Both the position numbers and the translations under genes were made by a program. The notes under the pieces were generated by a model. That model had not been told where the DNA came from and made no database searches. It saw nothing but the letters and a program-made list of their open reading frames with translations. Shown piece after piece: positions 22,275-33,595 of a stretch of DNA of 64,000 nucleotides. Numbering within the stretch: position 1 is the first letter of the stretch; every line of letters begins with the position of its first letter. The DNA comes from Galeruca laticollis (Eukaryota > Arthropoda > Insecta > Coleoptera > Chrysomelidae), in assembly GCA_963921935.1 (NCBI GenBank), contig OY998179.1, positions 25,541,114-25,605,113 on the forward strand. Direction: 5' to 3'.

Positions 22275-22885
22275 AAGGACATGGTAATTACACGATTTAG
22301 ACAAGCAGTATCTCGGAACTGGACAGTAGTACAGAATTGTAATTTTGGTGGTATAAAACAAATGCTGCAGCGTTTCTTATGTTATTATATTACTCAATGA
22401 CAATTTTGCTTTGGCTTACGTGACATCAGATTCAAACTTTGGGACCACCTGCATATTTTCACATTTTTAAGTTTTTCTCGATAACACGATTCCAACAAAC
22501 TAGCACACTTGTGGTCTAAAACGATTAATTACAGGTACAGCTGCTTAAAAATGCTTGTTCCTCAACAAATAAGACAAGCAATCTATCAGAACCACACAGT
22601 TCATTTTGCATGGGACAAACATTTTTAATTAGCTGTAGCTCTTAAATTAGTCGTTTTACACCACACGTGTGCTAGTTTGTTGGAATCGTCACAAAGAAAT
22701 GTAAAAATATATGAGTTGTCCCATTAATAATTTCGAATGTGATATAAGTACAAAAAGGTAATTGGCAACATAATAACAAGAAAAGCTGCAGAATTTGTTC
22801 TAATATACAGCCCCAAAATTACAATTCTGTACTACTGTTCAGTTCCGAGATATTGGTTGTCTAAATCGTCGTGGGAGACCCTGTA
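22275..22885. repeat. Foldback MITE, ~600 bp
   Basis: Left arm GATTTAGACAAGCAGTATCT, ACAGAATTGTAATTTTGG and GATTCCAACAAACTAGCACA reappears inverted in the right arm up to the terminal ACCCTGTA near 22880. Arms are roughly 270-280 bp with a short centre near 22590. The TACAGGGT-type end resembles the 17.06-kb MITE and other insect MITEs. Confidence 0.75.
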
Positions 22886-23560
22886 TAAAGATTTGTTTTA
22901 ACTTACGTAGAAAATAAGAAAATATTTAAAAAAAAGTAATGTAAGTTCTGCTATTAGAGTTTACATTCAAAGTGACCATCTGAAAATAAAATTGAATCTC
23001 TGAAAAACAAGATAGATTATCAGTTATCTTAACTTCATATGCAAACATATGTTCGTTAAAGGAAATTACATTGCTTGTATTCCATTGTAGGCCTCGCCTA
23101 ATAGTGAAACCAGAAATCACTCACCGCACAAAGAAAGATCGTTCAGACATTCACTACACTACACACGTGCTGTTTGTTTGCTGTCTTACCGAATTTTAAA
23201 AATCAAATGATGCAATTTCTTGTCTGAAACCAACTTAACGGTCAGCCGAGCAACCCGAGTGTAATCGGAATGTGTCGAAGATGTGATTCCAAATACTTAG
23301 ATAACTAAAGATTGATATTGAGCTCACTTACGAATAATGATAGATAGTTAAGGGTAAATGATTCAATTCTAGAAACTTTTTTTATTAAGTACAAATTACC
23401 TGGTGACTAACGTTTGTCGATCGCTTTAACGGACAAAACTAGCTATCTGCTTTTTTCAACTACTGATGAATAATGTTTCTACCACTAATAAAAATTTATT
23501 TGCAGCAAGCGATTTTTTTCTAGAAACTTTTTTTATTTGGACGTGTTTTCTCTGTGCACA

Positions 23561-24590
23561 TACAAGCCACATTCTGCAACCAATGGACCTATCAGTATTT
23601 AAACCCTTAAAACCAAAGTACGACGAGGCCATTATTAAGTGGCAGAGAAAAAATTATGGTAGAAAATTACCCAAGTCTGTGTTTTCTGTGATAAGTATGG
23701 AAATAATTAAATTCCGATATTATCAAGAGTTGGTTTCGCAAGTCAGGAATTTATCCATTTTGCAATTCGGTTATTTCAGAAGATACATTTGAAATCGAAG
23801 CTTTAAATAGCTTTAATCGTTGTCATACCTCTGCATCCATCTCATCACTTGACGCACAATCTTTAAATACCTGCGGTTTAGATAATATTGCTCAAGAATG
23901 TGAAAATAAAAACGAAGAAGAAATACAAAATAAAAATGGCGTACAACAAGAAGGAGGGACATCTGGCTTAGTCGAAATATCTTTTGAAAATATTCTTCTT
24001 GAACACGTTAAGCAAAATCCGTTAAATACTAATCCGAAACGAAGACTATGTGCAAAGAATGAAAGAACAAAAAATACAACTAGACGCAAAATCATCTGGG
24101 AAAGACAAACGAAATAAAAAAACAAAAAAAGTTTTGTTGCAAGAAAATGAAGATTGTAGTGATGATGAACACCGAGATGTAATACAATCTGGGATAGACA
24201 AACAAAAGAAAACAACAAACAAGTTTTGTTGCAAGAAAATGAAGATAGTAGTGATGATAAACACCACAGTTTATTTTCAAAAGATTTAAGCTCTGACGAT
24301 GATAGTGAGTGGGCAAAGTCACCATCTCCTCCTATTGAAGAAGAAATACACCGAGAACCAAAACCAGAAGACTTTGTTTTGATAAAGTTTCCCATTAAAG
24401 GAACGACCGATCATATTTATTTTGTGGCTTCAATATAGAGGTTGAAATTAGTTGCCTAGGAAAGAGCGCTAAAAACGATGGAAGGTTTTATTTTCCCAAC
24501 GTGGAAGATATTTCTATTGCTTTTAAAGAGCAAAGAGAATTTGTTTTGCAAAATCCAAATAATTTGAAACATCTAACAAAATGACTAAAG
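23561..24590 (+). pseudogene. pogo-type transposase, C-terminal part
   Basis: Continues the gene interrupted at 20703: TSHILQPMDLSVFKPLKPKY, IIKWQRKNYGRKLPKSVF, and after frame changes an acidic/basic linker with an internally duplicated segment (VLLQENEDCSDDEH and a second near copy about 110 bp later). The tail reads KPEDFVLIKFPIKGTTDHIY, then after a frameshift GRFYFPNVEDISIAFKEQRE to TAA. Such a tail follows the DDE core in pogo-type proteins. Confidence 0.75.
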
Positions 24591-24770
24591 TCTCTCGTTT
24601 AATTTTCGATATCCTTAGATCAGTATAATGTTCGTTAAATAACTACGAGTACTTATAAGTATTTTTCAATAAAATTTCGTTTAAAAAACTGTGTATTTCT
24701 TATTTCCACTTGCCCCGTTATTATTTGTGTATAGTTTAATGGTTATTTAACGCGAGTTTACACTTGCCCC

Positions 24771-24970
24771 ATATCACGGGTCAAGTGGAACCTAACGCAC
24801 TTAATTATATTTTTTCACCTTTTTTAAAGATTTTTTGCATTAATACTTTTATACATTTGTACACTTATTCAGCATACATCTGGCTAACAAGTAATGGAAG
24901 TTTATCCATTACTACCCAAAAAAAAAATTTTACACAAGTTTTAAGTCGATTATTTAGATTCCAGTTACCC
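24771..24970. other. 200-bp AT-rich stretch between pogo end and LINE
   Basis: Starts with CGGGTCAAGTGGAACC, a direct-orientation likeness of the pogo left subterminal motif at 19381; the rest is unassigned. Confidence 0.4.
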
Positions 24971-26070
24971 CGATCTACCTTATTCATTACGAAACAATTA
25001 AAAGAAAAAGCAATAGAGTACAATACACCAGCATTTATTTGATTCGTCGACCTTACTAAGGCATTTGAAATTGTGCGCCTGGAAGACGTTATAAAAATCC
25101 TAAAGGAAAAAGGAGCCCCTGCTAACATAGTAACAACGATATACAGCCTTAGGTAACACCAGTAACAGAACGATAACAAAGCGGCAGAGAATATTACATC
25201 TAGCATCCCCACTCCAGGAGGAATTAGATACAGAGATAGCCTTAGTCCATTTTTATTCAACCTCCTGATGGACAAAATCATAGAAGAAATAACATCCCTT
25301 AACTTGGAATACAGAATGAACAGGGCTATCAGCATGGTCTGCTACGTCGTTAACGCTGCAATATTCGCAGAACGTGAGAATGACCTACAGAGACAGTTAT
25401 TTAAGTTCTACCAGATCAGTCAGCAACTCAATATGGACATATCCATACGTAAAACGAAAACCACGACCATCGATATTCTCTAGGGAACTTATGAGATGCG
25501 AGCTGGTAATAGATAATAAACCCATAGAAGCCATGCAGTTTAGATACCTGGGCTTAGATATATCCAGCGCTCACGACCCGGTAATGGACCTGAGAAACCA
25601 AATTAACAAATCAGCCATAATATCAGGTTGTCTAAGGAAAACTGTATGGGCTAATCCTTATATGCGAAAGTAGAATAAGATCAAAATATATAAGGCACGC
25701 GTTAGGCCAATAATGACGTATGGTATAGAAGCGAGAGGGGATACCAACAAGACCAAGAGGATGCTACGAGTCGCCGAAATGTCAGTACTGAGAACAATAG
25801 CCGGGAAAACAAGAAGAGATCATGTAAGAAACACAGACATTAGATCACAAAGCGACGTACAGGCAGAGGAGAAGAGAATGGTATGACCACGTGAAAAAGA
25901 TGACCGAAGATAGACTACCACGTATTGTACTAGAGGGAAACCAGCAGGGACCCGTCCACCAAAGAGATGGAGAGATAGCTGGCAGTCCACATATCAGGAA
26001 ATAATACAGATGCAAGCCCGGAATCAACAGATCATCTAGATCTCAAGCAAGTAGTAGAAGAAGAAGATTG
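24971..26070 (+). pseudogene. RTE/craniofacial-2-like LINE, RT and C-terminus (3' half)
   Basis: Resumes the LINE of 18.6-19.36 kb: LKEKAIEYNTPAFI, FVDLTKAFEIVRLEDV (RT motif with catalytic D), SLSPFLFNLLMDKIIEEI, then CYVVNAAIFAERENDLQRQL where the active-site YADD is replaced by YVVN, then YLGLDISSAHDPVMDLR, IMTYGIEARGDTNKTKRM and the tail GTRPPKRWRDSWQS in shifted frames. The missing aspartates alone would kill the polymerase; frameshifts and stops confirm decay. Confidence 0.85.
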
Positions 26071-27440
26071 ATGTAAATATACCAAGTACATATTATGAGA
26101 AGACGATTATCTCTCACGATTATAAGCAATGGCAGATATTATTTTTTATGTCCCGATAGAGGATAGAATTAAATGTTTCTAGCGGCAGTATTACTATGTC
26201 TCTTTATCGCTATCGTCTCTTTATTGGAAATTATTTCGTCAGTATAAGAACAGCCATTTAATAATCTGATCCAATTTATTACCGGCGCGTTAGTTAGTTC
26301 ATCAATTGCAAATGTATCTCATTTATTATTAATCCCCTCATAGAATGTCAGAAGCTCCAGTATGAATTAATAGCAATCATCTAGGTATTAGTAATGAAAC
26401 AACAAATATATGAGCAAGCAATACAGGATGTTTCAAAAATGAAGTACAAGAAAACTTTACGAACCCCTAGCACCACGCCACTAACTTATAAGAATTCGAA
26501 ACAATTGATACTGTTGATGTGTTTTGAAAAGATCGGACAAGCTACAGTGATTTTTTCATGTAAAAAGCTGTAGAAGAAACCCAGCTACGCCATTGTTTGG
26601 ATAATAATTTCATATGATATAGTGAGATGTTTTTCACTCGACTTTATTATTCATAACTTTGTTATTAACAATTTTATGCCAAAAATCCCTTTTTTAAGTT
26701 TAATGTTTATAAAATTGAAAATGTTAAGGTAATCGTGATAGCGTCAATAAAGAAATTGTGAAGAATAACACGAAAAAATTAAAGGTCGAACTACTCGATC
26801 GGAGCGTTAGTTTAGGAGAAAATAGGGAAAAGCCAGCGAAAGTGCAGTTTTTTAAAGTCATAACTCAGTTATTTTTTCAGTTGTAGCGTCGATCCTCCGG
26901 CCAGTATTAGTTTTTAATATAAACTTTGTATGTGCAAAAAGCAGGCACAGGATCCAAAACTATGCATATTTTTGGATCTGTGTCTATTTGAATTGTTTAC
27001 TATGCAATTTTCCAGCAGGCCTGAATGCGACAGGTTTTGCTTCCGTAGATTAATTTTGGTCTTAAATGGGTGACAACAGACGGAGATGTTTTCGCCGAAT
27101 CGGCAAAGAAGCGGCTGAAAACACACGCTGCGGGACCGCAACTAACGACCGAAACAGTTTTTAGTAATTACTTGTCCTGTTGTCTAATTGTGTACGTTGC
27201 ATAGAATGGCGATGGCTTCTTCTGAATCTTCTGATGGTAGTGCTGATTTATTTTTTTAACGGCCATTGACGTGCTGTATAATAGAATTTGAAGAAAAATT
27301 CCTGAGTCATGGTGACAGGACTTAGCTCTCCATCCAACAATTCCCACCCCCATTCCAACGGATCTAAGGTCTCGTCTTGACCTTGTGAACCACATTTGTA
27401 ATATTTATTTATTTAATATTCAATCTCAATTTTTATTATT
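26071..27440. other. Unassigned region
   Basis: No gene I can support. TACAGGATGTTTCAAAAA at about 26422 looks like a MITE terminus without a visible partner. The minus-strand frames at 26914-27141 and 27168-27395 have no recognisable content. Confidence 0.4.
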
Positions 27441-27444
27441 CATA

Positions 27445-27800
27445 CCCCCGGGGAAGTATGATGCCAGAATTGAATCCGGCATCCCGGAAAACCCCCGAGT
27501 AACGAGTTTGGAGCGATTTTCATGGACTATGCAATTTCCCCCCCAGAATGACCCCCAGACAAACCCACAGAGGGGCCCCCGAGCGCCCCCGGGGCAATCT
27601 AATGCTGGAAATGAATTTGGCATCCCAGAAAACCCCCGAGTAAGGATTTTCGAGCCATTTCCAAGGATTCTGCAATTTCGCCCCCCGAATCAGCCCCCGG
27701 ACACCACTGTAGATCCACCCCCGAGCGCCCGAGGGTAATTCCAATGCCAGAATCGAGTCCGGCAGCCCCTAAAACTTCCCGAGTAACGATTTCTGAGTTT
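27445..27800. repeat. GC-rich 141-bp minisatellite, ~2.5 copies
   Basis: ATGCCAGAATxGAxTCCGGC starts at 27461, 27602 and 27743, an exact 141-bp spacing, each followed by AAAACCCCCGAGTAACGA-like sequence and C-rich blocks. Its GC content stands out sharply from the AT-rich surroundings. Confidence 0.85.
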
Positions 27801-28016
27801 GCAGTCGTTCCTATAATGGTGCAAGTAATGATGCAATTGGAAAATGCATTTTCCGGTCCAAAAGGCATTTTTTAAAAATGCATGAACCAGACTTCCTCCA
27901 GTCGTTTTCTGGGACCTTCCTGAACACAATGCAGAAAACTGCATCTCGATATCTGATGTGTCAAAACGTTTCCGTTATTCGGGCGATTTTGATCTAAATG
28001 CCCTGGACAACAAGTA

Positions 28017-28217
28017 ATGGGTTCGACTCAGTGTTCGAGAAAGAAAACAATAAGGCGGATTACTAATGGTCACGTAAAAAACTTTACACAAATATCAGGT
28101 TGTGATCTAAAACGGCTACTATGTCGCATTAAGCCGATGATATCAAAATCTGATACCAATTATAAGACATCACTATTGGCCGCAGAACGTTCGCTTTTGA
28201 CCTCTGGTGATTCGTAA
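28017..28217 (+). pseudogene. PIF/Harbinger-type transposase, N-terminal fragment
   Basis: The plus-strand frame reads ISGCDLKRLLCRIKPMISKS, DTNYKTSLLAAERSLLTSGD, close to the N-terminal region of HARBI1-like transposases (ISxxDTNxRxAIxAEERLxxTLRFLATGDS). Only this block is recognisable; the catalytic domain is missing. It lies tail to tail with a minus-strand MADF/BESS-like remnant, the arrangement also seen in the complete Harbinger element at 51.9-54.6 kb. Confidence 0.65.
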
Positions 28218-28277
28218 AAGTCGTTAATGTATCCTAATCACTGAGTAGTGTTATAGAAAAATTGTATGCTTTAGTTA

Positions 28278-28860
28278 AAAAATATACAAGTTGCGTAAAT
28301 TCTTGTAAGGATTTTTTTCTGTATTTCTGTTGTCTCCTTCTTCAATGGTGTCGTTTAGTGAATAAGGTGAATAAGATGCTGAAAATTCAGGTGTGGCTAT
28401 TACTTGGACCTGAGTACTGTTGCGATAGTAACTGGAAGTAGATGCATGTGAATAAGTTGATGATGAGAGTGAATCTGTTGGTGAAAAGGAAGGTAGTTGA
28501 GTGTACTGGAATTATAGGTGGGCCGTAATCATGTTTCCCCATGGCAGCCACCCACAAAATAGTTGAAATAAGATGTTTAGAGGTATTTTTCGCATTCTGT
28601 AAACAGACTTTCAATTTTTAAAGCCACATGCTCTCCTAAAACTTGAAAGCGACTTCGTGACTTTTTGTTACTTAGTTCCTTTAAAACTCTATCTTTCATC
28701 CATAGACACTTCACTATTGTTCCTTCTTCTAGTTTTTGTGTTTGGAGTCTTGAATAAAATTGGATTAGACTTGGTTTGTGTGGAAGGACCTGGTTTTTAT
28801 TTGATTATTAATTATACTTTTACTGGTGTAGCGTCTCTTTGCAATAGTTCCGATACACGT
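28278..28860 (-). pseudogene. MADF/BESS-like accessory gene, 3' part
   Basis: On the minus strand, shifting frames give GPSTQTKSNPILFKTPNTKT after an acceptor-like AG, then KKSRSRFQVLGEHVALKIES (BESS-motif-like), then a Ser/Tyr/Thr-rich tail LPSFSPTDSLSSSTYSHAST ending near 28278. This resembles the DNA-binding partner proteins (Myb/MADF-BESS type) of insect PIF/Harbinger elements. A probable upstream piece is at 32106-32282 on the far side of the TTAA-flanked insertion. Assignment is tentative. Confidence 0.4.
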
Positions 28861-28863
28861 TAA

Positions 28864-31800
28864 GAGGGGCCTCACGTTTTAGGAACCTGAAAACAGTTGG
28901 CACCCGTGATTTTCAACAAAATTTAGGTCATTTTGTACACAACAAATCTAAAGAACGGAGGGAAATTAAGTGTTGAAATTTTAACACAATATAACTTGGA
29001 CCTTTGTCTTGGGGATCAGTTTTATATTGTTATGAAAAAGATATAAGCCATTAAGTGATGGTGTGATTTTGACAGTTTTAACAATTTGTGGTCACCAATC
29101 TGGACACTAAAACCTGATCCCCAAAAGGGAGCGATTCTGAAAATATGAAATCTCAAATCATTGTATTTTTTGAGATTTGGTCGTGCGCAAATTTTCGCAA
29201 ACGAACATCTTTTTACTTTAGTTCAACCGCTCCACCGTCTTGATGCATGGCGCTGTATAGAACAATATAGAACAATGACAGAAGACGACGGTCAAAAATG
29301 CAGTTTTTGCACCTATTACACAAATAACTACTTTTTTATTGTTATTCTTATTTATTGTTGGTAAATACATCAAAGTGATTAAATATATTATGTGAGAATG
29401 ATTTTGAGTTTTTGTTCTTTGGAATAAATATATCATGTTTATACCTGATAATAGTAATTTTGATTCCGCTTAAGTTGAATTTTATTGTTGTGTTTTTCTA
29501 GACAAATTTTGTTCTTCATGAGGTCAATTATTTCGCTTATTGTATTTGTTTGTAAATTCAGTTTTGATGCAGAGTGGAGGCATTTTATTTCAAGTAGTGC
29601 ATCATCACCTACAAGCCCTAAAATATTTTATCAATAAATGTATGTCATTTAATATGCAAAAAGAATTTATAACACATGGTAATTATTTGTTATGTTAAAT
29701 ATATTTACCATTAGGAGAAGCACCTAGAAAACCGTGTTGAGCATCACCCACAATCCTGAATCAACCACCACAACATTGTGTACTTGTTCAAAAATGCTCT
29801 TAGCCACTTTTTCCTTAAGAGTTCCATACTCCATTACCTCCGTCATACAATAAGTCTTTCAAAGAACAGTTCTAACAAGAGAATGACAAGGTGTATTTGT
29901 TTTTCTCTTAACAACCTGTCCAAAGATTTTATAAGAAATTAGTATGGTTATCCACTTTTTAGCTTGCCTTAGCCTATGCACCATAGGTAATAGTAATTGT
30001 TGAATAAAATTAATGAATGAAGTAGGTAACATTATATTTTAAAAATCTTTGAACCATAATTATTTTAAAACTTTGTCTATCCAGTAGTCAAAATTTCCTT
30101 GCAAATTGTTTGATTATATAAGCATTTCAAAAAATCGAAGAAAATAAGAAACCAAATTATTATTAAAGGATGACTCAGTAATAGTCTTAGTTGTTGATAT
30201 TAAAAAAAATTGTAAATCAAAGGACGACTAAAAAGTTAATTTTGTCTACTTGTTGCACTTCGGGGGCTGTATCGAGTTATACAGATAGGTTTTCTTTTCT
30301 AAAAACCATTTTTTTGTATTGTTCTTGCTGAAAAACGTAATAACTCAAAAAAATACAAATTTCCAACTTTTTTTTGGGTAAACCTATACTTTTCTCGCAT
30401 ATTAGATGGGTTGGATGGAAAAGTAATAATACCAATAATGTATTATACAAAAACAAAAAAAATATTTACCATTCAGGTGATCACAAATATGTGTATCTGT
30501 CATGGGGAAAAGAGAATGAACCAACTATTTTTTTGTATAGTGAAGGAAAAATGTTTCAGTTCTTATCTCCACAACACATATGATCAATCTTTGCAAACAA
30601 GGTAGAAGCAAACTTGTACATGTTGATTGTGTTTGATTTTGTACTGTATATATCGATCTCCCCACAATATATACATTATTATTTGTCATTACAGATCTTT
30701 CGCTTTAAATTTTTCATTAGTTGTTATAGTTGCTTTGTAAGTTTTTTAAACGTTTGTTATTTTAAATTTAAATTCCTCACTGTACCTTACTTTCCTCTTT
30801 CTATTAAATGTAAAGCATTGTATTACAAGTAAATATTTCTTTGTATAATAAATTTAGAAACTCTTTGTTTATATTATTTGTTTCTAGATAAAATTGAATA
30901 TATTTACACATGTAGTTGAAAAAAGAGCCTACATGTCAAATAAAATTTGAAAGCAACCAACAGGAACTCTGAAACTGATACAAATACGATTAGATTGAGG
31001 CAAAGTTGTGACATGACGTTCTGTGTTTTCAGACTAAATGGCCTATTTTAAATCATGTAAATTTGCAACTTTTCCGCAGTTTAATTTTCTTAGCATGAAA
31101 CAAACAAAAATGTATAATCATGAAAACATTTTATTATGTTAATATAAATGGTACAAATTTTGACAGGTAGAATGTTTTTAAAGTATGTATTTTTTCTTCC
31201 ATTCTTAATTTCTAGCAATTTCCGCAATGCTGTCACTTGGTATCCATATTATTAAATAGCACATGTCCTTTCATGCAATATGTAATGTACCTTGTATCAG
31301 GTTATAATAGTTATATTTTTCAATTATCATTATTATATATTCATCAAAATGAATTATTCAATTCTTGTCTTTTGAGAGCGGTTTTAACTTTTCTTCATTC
31401 AGATACTTCAAAGGTCACTTAACTTCAATTAAGCATTTTTCGCTTTTCGCTAACAAACCCATATTATCATTAAAACAGGGTTTCAAGAGAATGTTAAAAG
31501 ATGGTTTGATGATACTAGAACAAACCATCAGTATTATTTATCTCACATTTTCACATTAATCAAATAATCCAGTAAACATAACCTCAAACATAGCTCTTAA
31601 AATTAAAAAATACGGATTGCAGGATAATTTACATTATCATAACTATAATTTTTGATATCGGGTCGATACGATTACGTACTTTTTAACAATGTATTCCTTT
31701 CAAAAACATTTATGAAACTAATATTTATGAAACTCTTAAATAATCAAAAATCTATACTCAAATGGAAATTATGTCAACAAATTTTGTTTGTATCCGTGTA

Positions 31801-32101
31801 TATAATATTCTCTTATCTATGCACAGGTGTGCTGTGTTTTGGATGCAACATAAAAAACAGAGATAAGGTTTCTGTGCTCACAATAAGTCGAAATATTTGA
31901 AATCAAAACATTCGAACAGAGATGCGTTTCTTTGAACCGTCAAGAGTGGAAAGACAGAGAGAGAAAATATGTTGAATATGTAAAAGCCGATTCAGTACTA
32001 CTATCGACATCTATTGTAAATATTTTGAACCAAATAATTACTAAATTAGTAACTAGTATTGTGTAGGTTTTTAGGTTTATATACCTGTGAGGAGGCCCCT
32101 C
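28864..32101 (-). mobile_element. TTAA-flanked DNA element carrying a YqaJ-like gene
   Basis: The ends GAGGGGCCTC (28864-28873) and GAGGCCCCTC (32092-32101) are perfect 10-bp inverted repeats, each bordered by TTAA (28860-28863 and 32102-32105). TTAA duplications are typical of piggyBac and Kolobok; the GAGGGG terminus does not fit the piggyBac CCC start, so a Kolobok-like element is more plausible. Length 3238 bp. The only recognisable coding sequence is the minus-strand YqaJ-like gene; most of 29860-32090 is AT-rich without clear exons. Confidence 0.7.
29290..29860 (-). pseudogene. YqaJ/lambda-exonuclease-like nuclease gene, three exons
   Basis: Minus strand. Exon a (about 29860-29709) codes VMEYGTLKEKVAKSIFEQVH, then after one frameshift GDAQHGFLGASPNG, the GASPDG-type motif. 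A 91-bp GT-AG intron (29708-29618) separates exon b (29617-29445), GLVGDDALLEIKCLHSASKL (the EIK catalytic motif) ... LKRNQNYYYQ. A second intron (29444-29313) leads to VQKLHF, the start of the VQGQLH-type motif, followed by a stop. The order GASPDG, EIKC, YYYQVQ is the signature of the YqaJ viral-recombinase nuclease fold. One frameshift and one stop indicate decay. Such nucleases have been reported as accessory proteins of some eukaryotic DNA transposons. Confidence 0.75.
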
Positions 32102-32105
32102 TTAA

Positions 32106-32282
32106 CTTGTGGAAGATGCTGATTGAGGTCTACTGTCTTCGATTTGGGTAAAGGCAATGTTTCCCCTATCTGATCGCCTTCTAGCAAATAATTTAGATCT
32201 GGTATCTGGTGGCATTGGGGATGCAGGTTCTTCAGTTTAAGAAAAAAATTCCGAAAAACTTGAAGAATCCTGTAAAATTAAA
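32106..32282 (-). pseudogene. Probable 5' exon of the MADF/BESS-like gene
   Basis: After an acceptor (TTTTACAG|) the minus strand reads DSSSFSEFFS, stop, TEEPASPMPPDTRSKLFARR, RSDRGNIAFTQIEDSRPQSA, up to the TTAA of the inserted element. Joining across the insertion site continues RVSELLQRDATPV in one frame only if a stop is ignored. Low-complexity linker; I link it to the 28.3-28.8 kb piece because of position and strand. Confidence 0.35.
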
Positions 32283-33590
32283 TAGATAATATGAATAATC
32301 TGTAAATACCTAAAAAATTTTATCATTAGTTTTTAATTTTCAATAGTATATTTTAAATCCTAAAACGAGGACTATATTCAACGAATTCTTTACAAGTTAC
32401 CACCTGTTCACATCACAGTAGCAACATGACGCAATACCACTATGATTAGAAGTGTTCCTTCTTCGATGTTTGCCGCTTATAATGGAAACATGGACACGGC
32501 GCAACATTTAATTTTTGTTGCGGGAATAACATGCAACTAACTGGAACTTTCAGAAACATTTTCATAAACACGCAACAGAATCATAAAAGTTGATCTACGT
32601 TGCTTTGGTGTGGATCTAGCTTTATGACTAAAACTTAGCGAGTTTTCGTAATTGAAATATCATATAAGTAAGTACATAATAAATCGTTTGTAAAATTCTA
32701 TTTAGTATAAATAACGTGAAAACAGCCTTTTCTATTTCAATATCCCAGATAGTTCAATTCACTGATATAAATCAGAATCCCATCAACACTAAATAAAGTA
32801 TCTCATCTCCAAATAAGAATAATGCCCTTCCTACTCTTAAAGCACCCCCCACGGCATCATCCACTTGTCACTGACGTAGTCAATATGTCAATTATCGCCA
32901 CTAGAAGCAATTACTTGCGGTTGAAGCACGAGCCCCAGCATATGGTCCACTTCTCACCCCATTCGTTATTGACAAAGGCACCCACCAGCCCCTTATATAA
33001 AATAAATACTGTTAAATCCATGTAATTTCAAACAATAGTCTGTTCTGTCATTGTCCGTATCATATAGGGGATATCGGCGGAAAGGAATTTTAAACCTTAT
33101 TGTTTTGTATGGTTCAATTATTTATATATCTCCGTATACAGGGTGTCAAAATTGACGCCCATTCTTACTGAATAATTCAATCTATAAACTTTATTAGACT
33201 CCCTTTCACGAGTGAAAAATCCACCTCAGTTGCAGTCGTATACTGTTATCAAAATCAGCGCCATAGGAATACATAACCGGATAGTAGGATAATATCGGTT
33301 CGGTGTTATCTTTACCATTAAGATTATATTGCGCCAGTTTTATTTATTTAATAATTATCCTCTTTAAGTGTTAAAATTGGATGAATAAACTAATAAAGTG
33401 GATTTATTATTTTCTTGGAAGTAAATATCTTGACCTTTAATTTTGGATTTATCGAATAAGGAGGCGAACATATGGTTTAGACTCCGGCACAGGAGAAGGA
33501 AAATATTTAGATAACCAAACGTAAGTAAAACTTGATTACATTTACCTTTTATATGTTTACCCTATAACCAGCATCAAAGAATTGGATTAG
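32283..33590. other. Unassigned region, possible LINE 5' UTR at its right end
   Basis: No gene seen. TACAGGGTGTCAAAATTGAC at about 33139 resembles a MITE end. The 100-200 bp before 33596 may be the 5' UTR of the following LINE. Confidence 0.4.
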
Positions 33591-33595
33591 GTGAA

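Larger units (their letters stand above)
20704..23554. mobile_element. hAT-like non-autonomous insertion inside the pogo gene
   Basis: The insert splits the pogo codons for LFPH|TSHILQP. Its ends are CAGAGAAAA (20704) and TTTTCTCTG (ends 23554), which fit the hAT terminal pattern CAGAG. The 8 bp before it, TTCCCACA (20696-20703), should be duplicated after it; the right side only partly matches (TGCACA before TACAAG), so the duplication is decayed or the end is slightly off. No transposase is visible inside; the insert contains AT-rich DNA, a tandem repeat and a foldback MITE. Confidence 0.55.
19364..24770 (+). mobile_element. pogo-type DNA transposon (decayed), itself interrupted
   Basis: Left end GGGGTAAGTGGAAA (19364-19377) and right end TTTACACTTGCCCC (24757-24770) are inverted copies with two mismatches. 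GGGTAAGTGG / GGGGCAAGTGGAA motifs recur near both ends (19382, 19670, inverted at 19685 and 24706), as in the other pogo elements here. The exact target duplication is unclear, so the boundaries may be off by some bases. A transposase gene spans the element but is split by a 2.85-kb insertion at 20704-23554. Confidence 0.65.

Noticed and set aside
24046..24395. Several overlapping Phe/Ser-rich minus-strand frames
   Set aside because: They are antisense of the acidic/basic linker in the pogo transposase C-terminal part and its internal duplication.
27168..27395. 75-codon minus-strand frame
   Set aside because: No motif, no splice context, and not conserved with anything else in the window.
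30374..30583. 69-codon plus-strand frame in the TTAA element
   Set aside because: Looks protein-like but has no match I recognise and overlaps another frame of equal quality; left unannotated.
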